This document shows, piece by piece, positions 34,651 through 42,825 of a DNA stretch of 64,000 bases (its first letter is position 1; the number at the start of each line of letters is the position of its first letter). The notes under the pieces were generated by a model. That model searched no databases and was not told where the DNA came from. It saw only the letters and a program-made list of their open reading frames with translations. Origin of the DNA: an uncultured Flavobacteriaceae bacterium (GTDB lineage: Bacteria; Bacteroidota; Bacteroidia; Flavobacteriales; Flavobacteriaceae); assembly GCA_947494715.1 (NCBI GenBank), contig CANLWG010000001.1:806001-870000 (forward strand), written 5' to 3'. A program made the position numbers and the translations under genes.

Positions 34651-35292
34651 TTAGTGGTTAAGCATATACAGGTCTCCCAAAATCAATGATAAACTATCCA
34701 AGTCATAGATTGAAGGGTCATCCTGCGACATATAATAGGCACCCCAATACCTAAAATAATCGTTCTTGGAATTGTTTCCATGCGCCATATTTAGAAACGA
34801 CGTATTGGCTTCCAAATTGGTTTCCTCAAAAACCGGGACAAAGATTTCATAGGGCACTTCGGACAGACCTTTAGTAAAATGCACATAGTGATGTGCTATC
34901 TCCGTGAGAATACTTTCAAATTGTTGGGCTATGCTTTTGTTGTAAATCCTATTGATTACAATGGAGGTGTCCTTGAGATGAATGGAAAATTCATCTATGT
35001 CCACCGTTACACCATTGCTTTTGGACAAGTCCTGCAAATAAGCAGGAAGGAATCCATCCTTTCCCCAATCTCCCCTGTTAAAATAAAACAACAATTCTAC
35101 CAAGGCCAGATTGCAGTTCAACTCAATGGCCAGTAAAGATTCATTTTTATCCGAAGTATAATTGCAAACCTCAGCTTTAGAAAAAAAATGTTTTTCCAAA
35201 TCATTTTGAAATGACTCCAGTCCTCGAATTTGAAAATCCTTATTGAATTTAAAAAGAGGGTTATCCTTAAAATTATCCAGATATAACGACAT
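34651..35292 (-). CDS. Unknown soluble protein at the end of the signalling cluster
   Basis: 213 residues from the ATG at 35292 (MSLYLDNFKDNPLFKFN); a TTG 6 bases upstream is in frame. It is acidic, without signal peptide or membrane helix. Segments such as NCNLALVELLFYFNRGDWGKDGF (positions about 58-80), FVPVFEETNLEANTSFL and YFRYWGAYYMSQDDPSIYD are not from a family I know. It lies downstream of the response regulator, after a hairpin, and is preceded by one copy of the duplicated element at 35361-35435. That suggests control by the same system as the LytTR gene. Function unknown. Confidence 0.7.
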   Translation of the reverse strand: MSLYLDNFKDNPLFKFNKDFQIRGLESFQNDLEKHFFSKAEVCNYTSDKNESLLAIELNCNLALVELLFYFNRGDWGKDGFLPAYLQDLSKSNGVTVDIDEFSIHLKDTSIVINRIYNKSIAQQFESILTEIAHHYVHFTKGLSEVPYEIFVPVFEETNLEANTSFLNMAHGNNSKNDYFRYWGAYYMSQDDPSIYDLDSLSLILGDLYMLNH

Positions 35293-35360
35293 ACGCAATC
35301 GACAAAAGGGTCCTTAGATAATCAAAGTTACTTTTTACCCATTGGTTAAGACCACAAAAA

Positions 35361-35435
35361 AACCTTATAAAAAAAGAGGTTTTTGTAGAAAAACAATCAC
35401 TAATTGTTTAATGTACTGAAAATCAATATTTTGAA
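35361..35435 (-). promoter_or_regulatory. Duplicated upstream element, copy A
   Basis: A 27-base block at 35361-35387 differs in one base from the block at 39402-39428; each includes AAACC-N-AAAAA-N-GAGGTTT with inverted-repeat ends AACCT/AGGTT. A second 27-base block at 35409-35435 matches 39431-39457 in 22 of 27 positions. The gap between blocks is 21 bases here and 2 bases in copy B. It lies 69-143 bases upstream of the 34651-35292 gene. Likely an operator for a regulator of the cluster, perhaps the LytTR protein. Confidence 0.55.
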
Positions 35436-35463
35436 TCCTAAAGATTTGCTAATCTTTAGGATT
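35434..35463 (-). other. Strong hairpin at the response regulator stop
   Basis: AATCCTAAAGATT (35434-35446) and AATCTTTAGGATT (35451-35463) form a perfect 13-base-pair stem with a 4-base loop. The stop codon of the response regulator (35462-35464) is in the stem. No T run follows on the minus strand, so it looks more like an RNA-stabilising or attenuating hairpin than a terminator. Confidence 0.55.
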
Positions 35464-36130
35464 ATAGAAAACCTCGCTTTTTCGCTTCTTCTACCAGCGA
35501 TAAATCGTTTCCATTTTCTATGCCAAATAGGGTCTTTAGCTGTCGCTTTCTGGATTCTACGGTAGTGTTGGCGGCAGATATCAATTGACCAATGTCCTTG
35601 GTTCGAGTCCCTATGGAGAGGTAGTAGAGTATTTTCTTATCCTGTTCGTCCAAAATAACATCATTGGCCATTTTTCTTCTAATCGCGGACAACGCACCAG
35701 CGGAATAATAAGGTGGGTTTGAGATTACCGTTTGTACCATGGCAATCAAGGATTTCTCATCGATTTCTGATTTCACCATGTATCCATCGGGATCCACTGT
35801 GGCGAATATGCTATTGATTCTGTAGTTGTCACTAAAGGAAGACATGAACACAATTTTTGATTCGGGGGCTAGCTCACGGGCCAATATACCTAAATCCTCA
35901 CCATTTCGTGGTTCATGGGACTCTGTTGGAAACAACCGAATGTCCAACAAAATGATATCGTATTTAAGCCCCTTGGCAGAAGACCGGATACTTTCCTCTC
36001 CCATCTCATAGGTGGAAGCTACGTCCATTTTTACTTGAAAACCACCTAGGTCCTTGTCTTCCAGGACGTACTTATAACCCAAGGGTGTCATTTCGTGATC
36101 ATCTATTGCTAAAATGCGAACATACTTCAT
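35462..36130 (-). CDS. Response regulator with LuxR-like C-terminus
   Basis: 222 residues. Receiver domain with D10-D11 in ILAIDDHEM and a phospho-acceptor D63 in IILLDIRLFP. The C-terminal 60 residues look like a LuxR/NarL-type helix-turn-helix (LDEQDKKILYYLSIGTRTK, then STVESRKRQL-like text: ANTTVESRKRQLKTLFGI). It starts 5 bases after the TPR sensor kinase, its evident partner. The regulated genes are unknown. Confidence 0.88.
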   Translation of the reverse strand: MKYVRILAIDDHEMTPLGYKYVLEDKDLGGFQVKMDVASTYEMGEESIRSSAKGLKYDIILLDIRLFPTESHEPRNGEDLGILARELAPESKIVFMSSFSDNYRINSIFATVDPDGYMVKSEIDEKSLIAMVQTVISNPPYYSAGALSAIRRKMANDVILDEQDKKILYYLSIGTRTKDIGQLISAANTTVESRKRQLKTLFGIENGNDLSLVEEAKKRGFL

Positions 36131-36135
36131 GATAC

Positions 36136-38223
36136 CTATGCTGTTTTTACCTTTTCAAGTTCCTGTTGCCCATTATTCGATTCAAAGGCAGTGGGCTTTT
36201 TAATAGGAATTCTGAACAATACCGTAGTGCCTTCTCCTTTGACACTTGTAATATCCCAAGATCCTCCCAATTTTTCTATTCGTGATGCTATGTTGCGCAT
36301 CCCAATGCCTTTTTTGCTTCTTTTGGTACTAAAACCTTGGCCATCATCGGCAATGGTAATCAACAGGTCATTTTTTTCCTTTGCAAAATCTATAGAAACG
36401 TTTTTACATTGGGCATGCTTTACACTGTTTTGGAGCGTTTCCTGAACCATACGGTACAGATTTATCTTAATATCTCCTGTAAGCCCATCCCAATCAATTG
36501 TATCATCATAGCTAAAATTGTGCGCTATGTTGGTGGTTTCCCGTAAAGATTTTAGCAAATCTTCAATTGAATGTATAAAGTTATGGATTTTTTGATAAGC
36601 AGCGTGGCTTAATTCATGGGAAATAGACCGGACTTCACCCTCTACTTCCTGTAAAGCCGAGATAGCCCTTGCCCTTTGGGTTATGGCTTCCTCGTCTGCT
36701 TTTTTATTAAGACCGGTAAGCAACATACGTGCACCGAGCATTTTGCCCAGAACCCCGTCATGCAATTCTTCGGAGATACGTTTTTGCTCCATTTTTTTGC
36801 CTTCCTCTACCTTCTTCTTTTGTGAAAGCATTAAATTGAATATCTCCTGGTTACTGGCCTGCTGTTGCTGTTGAAACCGCAACTTTTGGTTCTTTGTACG
36901 TTGATCTACAATAACATAAATAGCCAATCCTAAAAGAAGAAGCCCAACGGCTATCCCTGCCCATAATTGTTTTTCCCGGGTCAGGATTTCGTTTTCCGCG
37001 ATAAACTCGTCAGTTTCAAAACGGATACGGGCAAATTTATTGCGGGCCTTACGCTCTTCTTGCATGAGGCTATCGTTCAGGACCATATAGCGCTGGGTAT
37101 GTTTCAGCGCATTTTGTGGCTCCAAACGGGCCATAAGCCGTAGGGTCTGCAATAAGCGTTTATTGTTACTACTCTGTTCCGAATAAGCTTTGGCCATTTG
37201 GGCTTGAGTCATGGCCTTCGAAGTATCGCCTTGGGATAAGTAATACTCTGCCAAACTGTAATAACTTCTTGAAATACCGACGACATCCCTAAGACTATCC
37301 TGTATCCCAATAGCACGTTCAAAGAAATCCGGCAAATTGGTATACTCTGCAAGCTGTAATTTGCTGTAGGCCAAATTATTAAGGGCCAATGCATAAAGAC
37401 TTATATCTTCTGCAAGCAGATTATCCGATTCAACGACTTTTTGAAAGTAAGGGACGGCCTCTTTATGTAAACCTTGTTCTTGATATACAGTTCCTATATT
37501 GTTTAGTATTTGATAATTCAAGGTATTTTCCTCATCAAGCTTAGACAGATAGTCCAAAGCCATATCAAAATAACCAATGGCTCGATCATACTCTTTTAGC
37601 TCCTTTGTTATTACTCCTAAATTATTATAGCAATTATAGAGCTGCCGGTATTTATCCAAGGGCTTTAACAACTCTATGGCCCGTATCGTCGTAATTTCAC
37701 TACCGGTATAGTCCTTTACATCGGCTTGCACCACGGCCATGTTATACAACATCCGGGCGGTATTAAAATCATTTTTAAGTGCACTATATAACTTAAGAGC
37801 CTCCCCATAATGATAATAAGCGCTATCGGGAATGGCAATACTTCTATAAAATATGGCCAGATCCCAGTTTGCCTCCGCCTGAACCACGGAATCCTTGGTT
37901 TCCCGGGCCAATTGAAGTGTTTTTTTATTGGTTTCCCGGAACAAAAGAGAATCCGGTAATTGTTGGTAGGCCAAGGAAAGTTGAGAAAAGTATTTAGTCT
38001 TTAGGGAATCAGGGGTGTCCGCTTCCGCAACAATATAGGCCTTACTTAGGAAGTCTGCTCTTTTTTCATGGGAATACATAGAATTTTGCCCTTCCCGTAT
38101 CCAAGTCAGGACACTGTCTTGGGGTAGAAGAGAAGTCCGATTCATTCTAGGAACAGTATCCCGTGGATTGGTAAAGGAAATAAAGAAAACCGAACCTAAT
38201 ATTAAAACGTACTTCCATATCAT
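36136..38223 (-). CDS. TPR-containing sensor histidine kinase
   Basis: 695 residues. A signal-like hydrophobic N-terminus (1-18), a periplasmic stretch of six or more tetratricopeptide repeats (about 70-370; for example LNNLAYSKLQLAEYT and LNNIGTVYQEQGLHKEAVPYF), one membrane helix at 420-440, a coiled segment, a HisKA_3 phospho-acceptor H488 in ISEELHDGVLGKML, and an ATPase domain with MVQETLQNSVKHA and GIGMRNIASRIEKLGG. The TPR domain could sense a peptide or protein. The 52-residue lipoprotein gene lies directly upstream. Partner regulator is 5 bases downstream. Confidence 0.92.
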   Translation of the reverse strand: MIWKYVLILGSVFFISFTNPRDTVPRMNRTSLLPQDSVLTWIREGQNSMYSHEKRADFLSKAYIVAEADTPDSLKTKYFSQLSLAYQQLPDSLLFRETNKKTLQLARETKDSVVQAEANWDLAIFYRSIAIPDSAYYHYGEALKLYSALKNDFNTARMLYNMAVVQADVKDYTGSEITTIRAIELLKPLDKYRQLYNCYNNLGVITKELKEYDRAIGYFDMALDYLSKLDEENTLNYQILNNIGTVYQEQGLHKEAVPYFQKVVESDNLLAEDISLYALALNNLAYSKLQLAEYTNLPDFFERAIGIQDSLRDVVGISRSYYSLAEYYLSQGDTSKAMTQAQMAKAYSEQSSNNKRLLQTLRLMARLEPQNALKHTQRYMVLNDSLMQEERKARNKFARIRFETDEFIAENEILTREKQLWAGIAVGLLLLGLAIYVIVDQRTKNQKLRFQQQQQASNQEIFNLMLSQKKKVEEGKKMEQKRISEELHDGVLGKMLGARMLLTGLNKKADEEAITQRARAISALQEVEGEVRSISHELSHAAYQKIHNFIHSIEDLLKSLRETTNIAHNFSYDDTIDWDGLTGDIKINLYRMVQETLQNSVKHAQCKNVSIDFAKEKNDLLITIADDGQGFSTKRSKKGIGMRNIASRIEKLGGSWDITSVKGEGTTVLFRIPIKKPTAFESNNGQQELEKVKTA

Positions 38224-38259
38224 AATCTGGCGGCACTTTAACCTTCTCTATACAAGGTA

Positions 38260-38291
38260 AAAAAAAAGCCCCAAATGTTTCCATTTGAGGC
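38260..38291 (-). terminator. Hairpin with T run after the small lipoprotein gene
   Basis: On the minus strand GCCTCAAATG (38291-38282) pairs with CATTTGGGGC (38277-38268) with one G-T wobble and a GAAA loop, followed by a run of T residues. It separates the small lipoprotein gene from the sensor kinase gene; some read-through would still give one operon. Confidence 0.75.
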
Positions 38292-38315
38292 GCGAATTCT
38301 TATAAATACAACAAA

Positions 38316-38474
38316 TTACTTTCGTGGATCACTTTTTGTACCATTGCCATCGGTTGCATCTTCTTCCAAAGTCTCGTATAATGCCTGTGTCTCTTCCATC
38401 GCATTATCATTTTCACAGGAAACCATTCCCATTCCCATTAGCACAATCGCTAAAATACTTGCTGCCTTTTTCAT
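38316..38474 (-). CDS. Small 52-residue lipoprotein
   Basis: Reads MKKAASILAIVLMGMG then MVSC, a lipoprotein signal with the lipidated cysteine at residue 20, then an acidic 32-residue tail with DNAMEETQALYETLEED and ending in TKSDPRK. Too short for standard gene finders and not antisense noise: the signal, start ATG (38472-38474) and following terminator fit a gene. It lies between the LytTR gene and the TPR kinase on the same strand. A role as signal or accessory lipopeptide for the kinase is speculation. Confidence 0.78.
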   Translation of the reverse strand: MKKAASILAIVLMGMGMVSCENDNAMEETQALYETLEEDATDGNGTKSDPRK

Positions 38475-38613
38475 CTTCTTAGTTTTAAATGGTTATAAAT
38501 AATTATTATGTTGCTAAACTAATAAAGCGGGTAGGCAAGAAGCCGGTTAAACGTTAAATGCTAGTGAACAGCAGGGTTTTAAGAGTATTTGACCGAAATC
38601 TGAGAGGATTTTT

Positions 38614-39345
38614 TTAATTCAGGGCAGAAATGGTGTTTTTTGAAAGCAGCTTTTTTAAGCCGTCAATATTCCGTTTATAGGATTTGGAAAAGGGGAGTTG
38701 TTGTTGCCCGGACCGAAGTGCGCAAATAGACTTCCCGTAATTAATACGCGAAATGTAATTGGTGTTTACAATATAGCTTTGATGAATGCGTACAAAATTC
38801 CTAGGCAACTGATTTTCAAAGGTCTTTAGGGTCTTAAAGGCACTGGTTACGGAACCATCCTTCATAATGAACTCGGTGGCATTGTTATCCGCCTGGAGGT
38901 ATAGGATATCGTCCGTATTCAAATAATGGAAATCGGAATAGGATTTTAGGCAAATGGTCTGCGGCTCTGCCTCTTTCGGCATCCGTTTTTTGAGTCGGAG
39001 AAGTGATTTACGGATGTCAAACTCATTATAAGGAAGAAGCCAGTAATCAAAAAAACTGTTCTTAATGGCCTCGTACGCGTAATCCGTGGTTTTGGATATT
39101 CCGATAAGAACGGGAATCTGCTCCATATATTGGTGCAACTCCATGGCCATTCTAAAGAAAGAACGTGCCTTTTCATTTAGATTAATGAATACTACGTCCG
39201 GAGAAAACTTTAAGATGGCATTTAACCCTTCATCATCATTCTTGGCCATAGCGGTGCAGTTAAAATCACCGTACTCATCCAAATAATGCTGTAGCTGCAA
39301 ATTGGAAGTAGCATCAGAGTCTATTATGGCATAAGTATACTCCAC
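38614..39345 (-). CDS. LytTR regulator with degenerate receiver domain
   Basis: 243 residues from a GTG at 39345. The C-terminal LytTR DNA-binding domain (about 130-238) shows DILYLQADNNATEFIMKDGS, NFVRIHQSYIVNTNYI and FSKSYKRN. The N-terminal receiver-like part keeps the fold (PDVVFINLNEK near 49-59), but the phospho-acceptor position is N55 instead of Asp and the acidic pocket reads IIDSDA. It is therefore probably not phosphorylated and acts constitutively or through another signal. The element at 39402-39457 lies 57 bases upstream of its start. Confidence 0.88.
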   Translation of the reverse strand: MEYTYAIIDSDATSNLQLQHYLDEYGDFNCTAMAKNDDEGLNAILKFSPDVVFINLNEKARSFFRMAMELHQYMEQIPVLIGISKTTDYAYEAIKNSFFDYWLLPYNEFDIRKSLLRLKKRMPKEAEPQTICLKSYSDFHYLNTDDILYLQADNNATEFIMKDGSVTSAFKTLKTFENQLPRNFVRIHQSYIVNTNYISRINYGKSICALRSGQQQLPFSKSYKRNIDGLKKLLSKNTISALN

Positions 39346-39401
39346 GGACCAAGATAATTTAATGCAAATTAGTGATACTTGTTCACAATTGACCGTAGAA
39401 A

Positions 39402-39457
39402 AACCTTATAAAAAATGAGGTTTTTGTATATAATGCGCTGAAAATGAGTTTTTTGAA
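39402..39457 (-). promoter_or_regulatory. Duplicated upstream element, copy B
   Basis: The first block (39402-39428) matches 26 of 27 bases with 35361-35387; the second (39431-39457) matches 22 of 27 with 35409-35435. The spacing between them is 2 bases instead of 21. It lies in the upstream region of the LytTR gene, so autoregulation is plausible. The function is inferred from the repeat and position only. Confidence 0.55.
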
Positions 39458-39493
39458 AGAAAAGACCTTCATTTGCGGGAGAGCCCCTACAAA

Positions 39494-41023
39494 TTATTCA
39501 TGGGTAACATTTTCATAGGCACCTATATCTGGAGTAGTGGTGCGATCGATGCCCTTAATATCAAAGGGAACGGTTTGAGCAGCTTCAAAATTCGCATTAT
39601 CTATGGCGGCAGATGATTGTCCGATATCGAAATTATTATTACCGGGATTTATAAAATCCACTTCCTGATTCAGGAATATTTGGTCATAATTATCCGTATT
39701 TCCAAAATCATATAATGGATTTTGGGAAAACTGTCCGTTACCATCCTTGAATTTTAGCAGACAATTTATAAAGGAATAATTGAATTCATTGGTACCATTG
39801 CTGTTTAGGGAAAGTTCCAAAGCCATATTGCCATCAATAATGCAGTTTATGAAAGAAGCATCGATGAGGTCTTCCGATAATGATTGGGAAAAATTGTCGA
39901 TTCGTAAGGCGGCCCCTTGCCTAAATCCTTGCGTCCAGTAATTGGAAATGGTGGCGTGGGTAAACGTATAACGGCCTCCAACATTGCAATACAAGGATGT
40001 ATTTCCTGCAGTACCCAGCACCGTGTTTTCTGACACTATGGATGCATTCCTTGCCCAAAGATTAATACTGGAGCTATTATGAATCTGTGAATTGTTAAGG
40101 GTAAGGGTAGGAGGCTGCAATTCTCCATTGCCTTCTACCAACAACCCTACGGTGGCATTCTTGATGGTCAAATGATTAATGGTATTGTTGGCGCTTCCGG
40201 GACTTAGCCAAATGGTCCCCCATTGTCCCGAGATATCCGAAAATTCAGGCTCCAACCGACCCCCTTCAAAAACAACTTCGTTTTCCATTAATAGGGGATC
40301 CGTACTTAGTGTACCGTTTATTTGAATAGAGGCACCATCGGTCACAAAAATTCCCGAGTCCTTATGAAAATGGACACGGGTGCCTGGATCTATGATAAGT
40401 TGCTTTTCCGGAGGTATGGCGGCATACCCATATACCACATAGGGCTTTTCATTGGTAAAGTTGAGTTGACTATCCGAAAGATAAAAACCTTCGACCTTGA
40501 TCTCTTTTCCGTTGCCATCCAAACCTACTGTTATGGTTTCAGTGGTACCATCCGTTAAGGTGCCGGGATACAAAAAAATGGCATCCTTCACCAAAGTGAC
40601 CAGTTGCACTTCCTGTAAAAAGCTTCCCGAATCAAATTGAATGGCATCCGTATATAAGAAAGTGGTTTCATTGGTATTGGAAATATCAAATGTGGTCTCA
40701 ATAAAGATGAAGAGACTATCTTGGGCAAGTAGGGAAACATCCATAAATTCTTTACCAGCCATACCGTCTACGTTTAAACGGTATCCGCTTTCCTGGCCTT
40801 GGTCCAATCGGATGGAAGGAATCAAAACGTCATCCCTTGTAGGGTTATATACCTTTAAAGAATAGGTACTGCTACCAATATTTGAAAAAATGGTATCCAA
40901 ATAAACGGTATCCCTTGAAAATTCCAGATTTCCTGCACTTGGGGCATATTCAAAATCCTTTCTACAGGAAGTCCACAGAACAATAGTTAAGAGTAGCGAT
41001 ATAACATATAAGTATGGACGCAT
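39494..41023 (-). CDS. Large lipoprotein with parallel beta-helix features
   Basis: 509 residues from the ATG at 41023; a TTG at 41041 is in frame. Signal ends in TSC (MRPYLYVISLLLTIVLWTSC). The N-terminal part has an Ig-like domain (NLEFSRDTVYLDTIFSNIGSS at about 29-49). From about 200 the sequence has short repetitive turns with NNTINHLTIKNATVGLLVEGN and SQIHNSSSINLWARNASIVS, typical of a right-handed beta-helix, and it ends with a choice-of-anchor-like DIKGIDRTTTPDIGAYE motif. Surface-exposed binding or adhesion is possible. No specific function is known to me. Confidence 0.78.
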   Translation of the reverse strand: MRPYLYVISLLLTIVLWTSCRKDFEYAPSAGNLEFSRDTVYLDTIFSNIGSSTYSLKVYNPTRDDVLIPSIRLDQGQESGYRLNVDGMAGKEFMDVSLLAQDSLFIFIETTFDISNTNETTFLYTDAIQFDSGSFLQEVQLVTLVKDAIFLYPGTLTDGTTETITVGLDGNGKEIKVEGFYLSDSQLNFTNEKPYVVYGYAAIPPEKQLIIDPGTRVHFHKDSGIFVTDGASIQINGTLSTDPLLMENEVVFEGGRLEPEFSDISGQWGTIWLSPGSANNTINHLTIKNATVGLLVEGNGELQPPTLTLNNSQIHNSSSINLWARNASIVSENTVLGTAGNTSLYCNVGGRYTFTHATISNYWTQGFRQGAALRIDNFSQSLSEDLIDASFINCIIDGNMALELSLNSNGTNEFNYSFINCLLKFKDGNGQFSQNPLYDFGNTDNYDQIFLNQEVDFINPGNNNFDIGQSSAAIDNANFEAAQTVPFDIKGIDRTTTPDIGAYENVTHE

Positions 41024-41093
41024 CCTTTGGTTTGTTTCCAATTTCTATTCTTTCCATTTAACCACGGAAAGGACAAATGAAAAAAATATTCTT

Positions 41094-41486
41094 CTATTCA
41101 GAAAAAAGTTGAATGATGTCTTCGGATATTCGTATGGGTCTAAGGGTACTGCCATTTAATAAACACCATTCGGTATTTGAACGGAGCAAAAGCTGATTTG
41201 TTTTATCGTTATACATTTCAACAGCTCGTACCGAAGTGGCTCCCCTACTTTTGGCAATATGGGTGCGTATTCTAACAACATCGTCCAATTTAGCTGCATT
41301 CTTATACGTAATATTATGATTCATGACCACCCAAACTACTCCCTTTTGCATTTCCGGAGTCGCTACCTTTTGCCAATGTTCCTTTGAAATATCCTGTATC
41401 CATTGGACAAAGCGTACATTGTTCACATGGTTCAGGTCGTCCAGATCTTCCGGAACCACTGTAATGGTCTTTTCAAAAGCCCTCAT
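41094..41486 (-). CDS. Acyl-CoA thioesterase-like hotdog protein
   Basis: 130 residues with the single hotdog (4HBT) fold. PEDLDDLNHVNNVRFVQWIQD (about residues 12-32) carries the conserved Asp/His helix of YbgC-like thioesterases, followed by VRIRTHIAKSRGATSVRAVEMYN. It probably hydrolyses acyl-CoA or acyl-ACP. The start overlaps the end of the glutaminyl cyclase gene by 4 bases, so it is co-transcribed with it. Confidence 0.85.
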   Translation of the reverse strand: MRAFEKTITVVPEDLDDLNHVNNVRFVQWIQDISKEHWQKVATPEMQKGVVWVVMNHNITYKNAAKLDDVVRIRTHIAKSRGATSVRAVEMYNDKTNQLLLRSNTEWCLLNGSTLRPIRISEDIIQLFSE

Positions 41487-42529
41487 TGTTTTTTTACAAT
41501 TTGAACTTCAAAAAGTTTATCCCAATTTTTTCCGGTTACAAAAAAGGTTTTTCTTTCCGGATGGTATGCAACACCATTGAGCACATTCAATGCTTCATGT
41601 TGTGTAACCTTTTTCTTTAATCCACCAAAATTGATTACGCCTTCAATGGCACCGCTACTGGCATCGATAATCATCATGCTCTCTTTTTGATATACATTTG
41701 CGTAAATCTTGCCATCAACATACTCCAACTCATTGGCCATGTTAAAGATGGATTTATCGGTTACCGTTTCTATGTTACCGATTTCGGTAAGGGTTTCCGG
41801 GTCAAGAAACCAGATTTTTTCTGTTCCATCGCTCTTGAACATTTTTTTGCCGTCGTTTGTAAGTCCCCAGCCCTCCTTGCTTTTACCATATTGAAAATTG
41901 TCCAACTTTTTAAGACTCTTTAGGTCATAAATAAAACCAATTCTTCCCCGCCAAGTAAGTTGATAGATCTTCCCGTTCAAAATTGTGATGCCTTCTCCAA
42001 AATAAGTATCGTCCAAATCTATCTGATTTAGGATTTCCCCTGTTTTAAAATCTACCTTTCGTAACCAGGACGTTCCTTGTTGGCCTGTACTTTCATAGAG
42101 CGTATCGTTATGGAATTCCAAACCTTGCGTATAGGCCCTAATATCATGAGGATACTCGTTTATAATCTTATAGGTATAAATTTCAGGAGCCTTGGACGCC
42201 AGTACTTTTATCTTTTTTGTAATTTCTACGGAACTTTCATCATAGTCCACGTTTGCCTTTAACAATTTGTTTCCCAAGGTAGGGATATCCAAAGTAATAG
42301 TATTGTTCGATAATGGTATTTCCTTACCATCTATGGAGTAGGTAACTTTGTTGATTGTTTTTTCCTTTTTGTTCTTTAAACCTATGGTGACGGTTTCGTT
42401 TTTTTGAAACTTGTTCTTGTTTCCTTCCAGTTCAATGGCGAACAAAGAAGAAGGTTTGGTGTTGCCACTTCCACAGGCAAGGAAAAGAAGCCAAAAACTA
42501 TTAATGGTTATAAACTTGAGAATATTCAT
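41483..42529 (-). CDS. Glutaminyl-peptide cyclotransferase (beta-propeller type), lipoprotein
   Basis: 348 residues from the ATG at 42529 (MNILKFITINSFWLLFLACG); the longer frame to 42574 is unlikely. Lipoprotein signal ends in LAC. An N-terminal Ig-like segment (about 25-115) is followed by the propeller-type glutaminyl cyclase domain with YPHDIRAYTQGLEFHNDTLYESTG, FKTGEILNQIDLDDTYFGEG and LNVLNGVAYHPE. The enzyme converts N-terminal glutamine to pyroglutamate in exported proteins. Family assignment is firm; in vivo targets are unknown. Confidence 0.88.
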   Translation of the reverse strand: MNILKFITINSFWLLFLACGSGNTKPSSLFAIELEGNKNKFQKNETVTIGLKNKKEKTINKVTYSIDGKEIPLSNNTITLDIPTLGNKLLKANVDYDESSVEITKKIKVLASKAPEIYTYKIINEYPHDIRAYTQGLEFHNDTLYESTGQQGTSWLRKVDFKTGEILNQIDLDDTYFGEGITILNGKIYQLTWRGRIGFIYDLKSLKKLDNFQYGKSKEGWGLTNDGKKMFKSDGTEKIWFLDPETLTEIGNIETVTDKSIFNMANELEYVDGKIYANVYQKESMMIIDASSGAIEGVINFGGLKKKVTQHEALNVLNGVAYHPERKTFFVTGKNWDKLFEVQIVKKQ

Positions 42530-42695
42530 TCCGTTGTGTTTTTTATATTTCAATTTAGGAGATGGTGATTCCATTGGGATAACATATGTTTCGGAACAGT
42601 AACGTCATTATCAATATTCAGTTTTTTTAGGCAAAAATAATAGCAAACCTAGAATACCGATCAATTTATAGCAATAATTTAAGGGAGTAAAACAA

Positions 42696-42725
42696 TTGGC
42701 AAAGGTTTAAAAGGTTGTATATTTG
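42696..42725 (+). promoter_or_regulatory. Promoter of the SRP RNA
   Basis: TTG at 42696-42698, 19 bases, then TATATTTG at 42718-42725. This matches the primary sigma factor promoter of Bacteroidota (-33 TTG, -7 TAnnTTTG) and places the transcription start at about 42731, right at the RNA 5' end. Confidence 0.8.
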
Positions 42726-42731
42726 CAGTTA

Positions 42732-42825
42732 GGCAAGTCCTACACGACCAGCTCCTGTAGAATCCCCCAGGGTGGGAACGCAGCAAGGGTATATGGTCGT
42801 AGCGGTGCGATGTAGGTAGCTTGCC
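42732..42825 (+). ncRNA. ffs: Small signal recognition particle RNA (4.5S type)
   Basis: About 94 bases. Its ends GGCAAG (42732) and CTTGCC (42820) pair, and the middle has the invariant SRP domain IV sequence with the asymmetric loops, CCAGGGTGGGAACGCAGCAAGG, that binds Ffh. A T run (42826-42832) follows directly and acts as terminator. The promoter at 42696-42725 fits. It is essential for co-translational membrane targeting together with Ffh, which is not in this window. The remaining gap sequence on both sides shows no further gene. Confidence 0.95.

Noticed and set aside
38275-38502. 75-residue plus-strand frame over the small lipoprotein gene
   Set aside because: The minus-strand reading has a lipoprotein signal, start and terminator; the plus frame has none.
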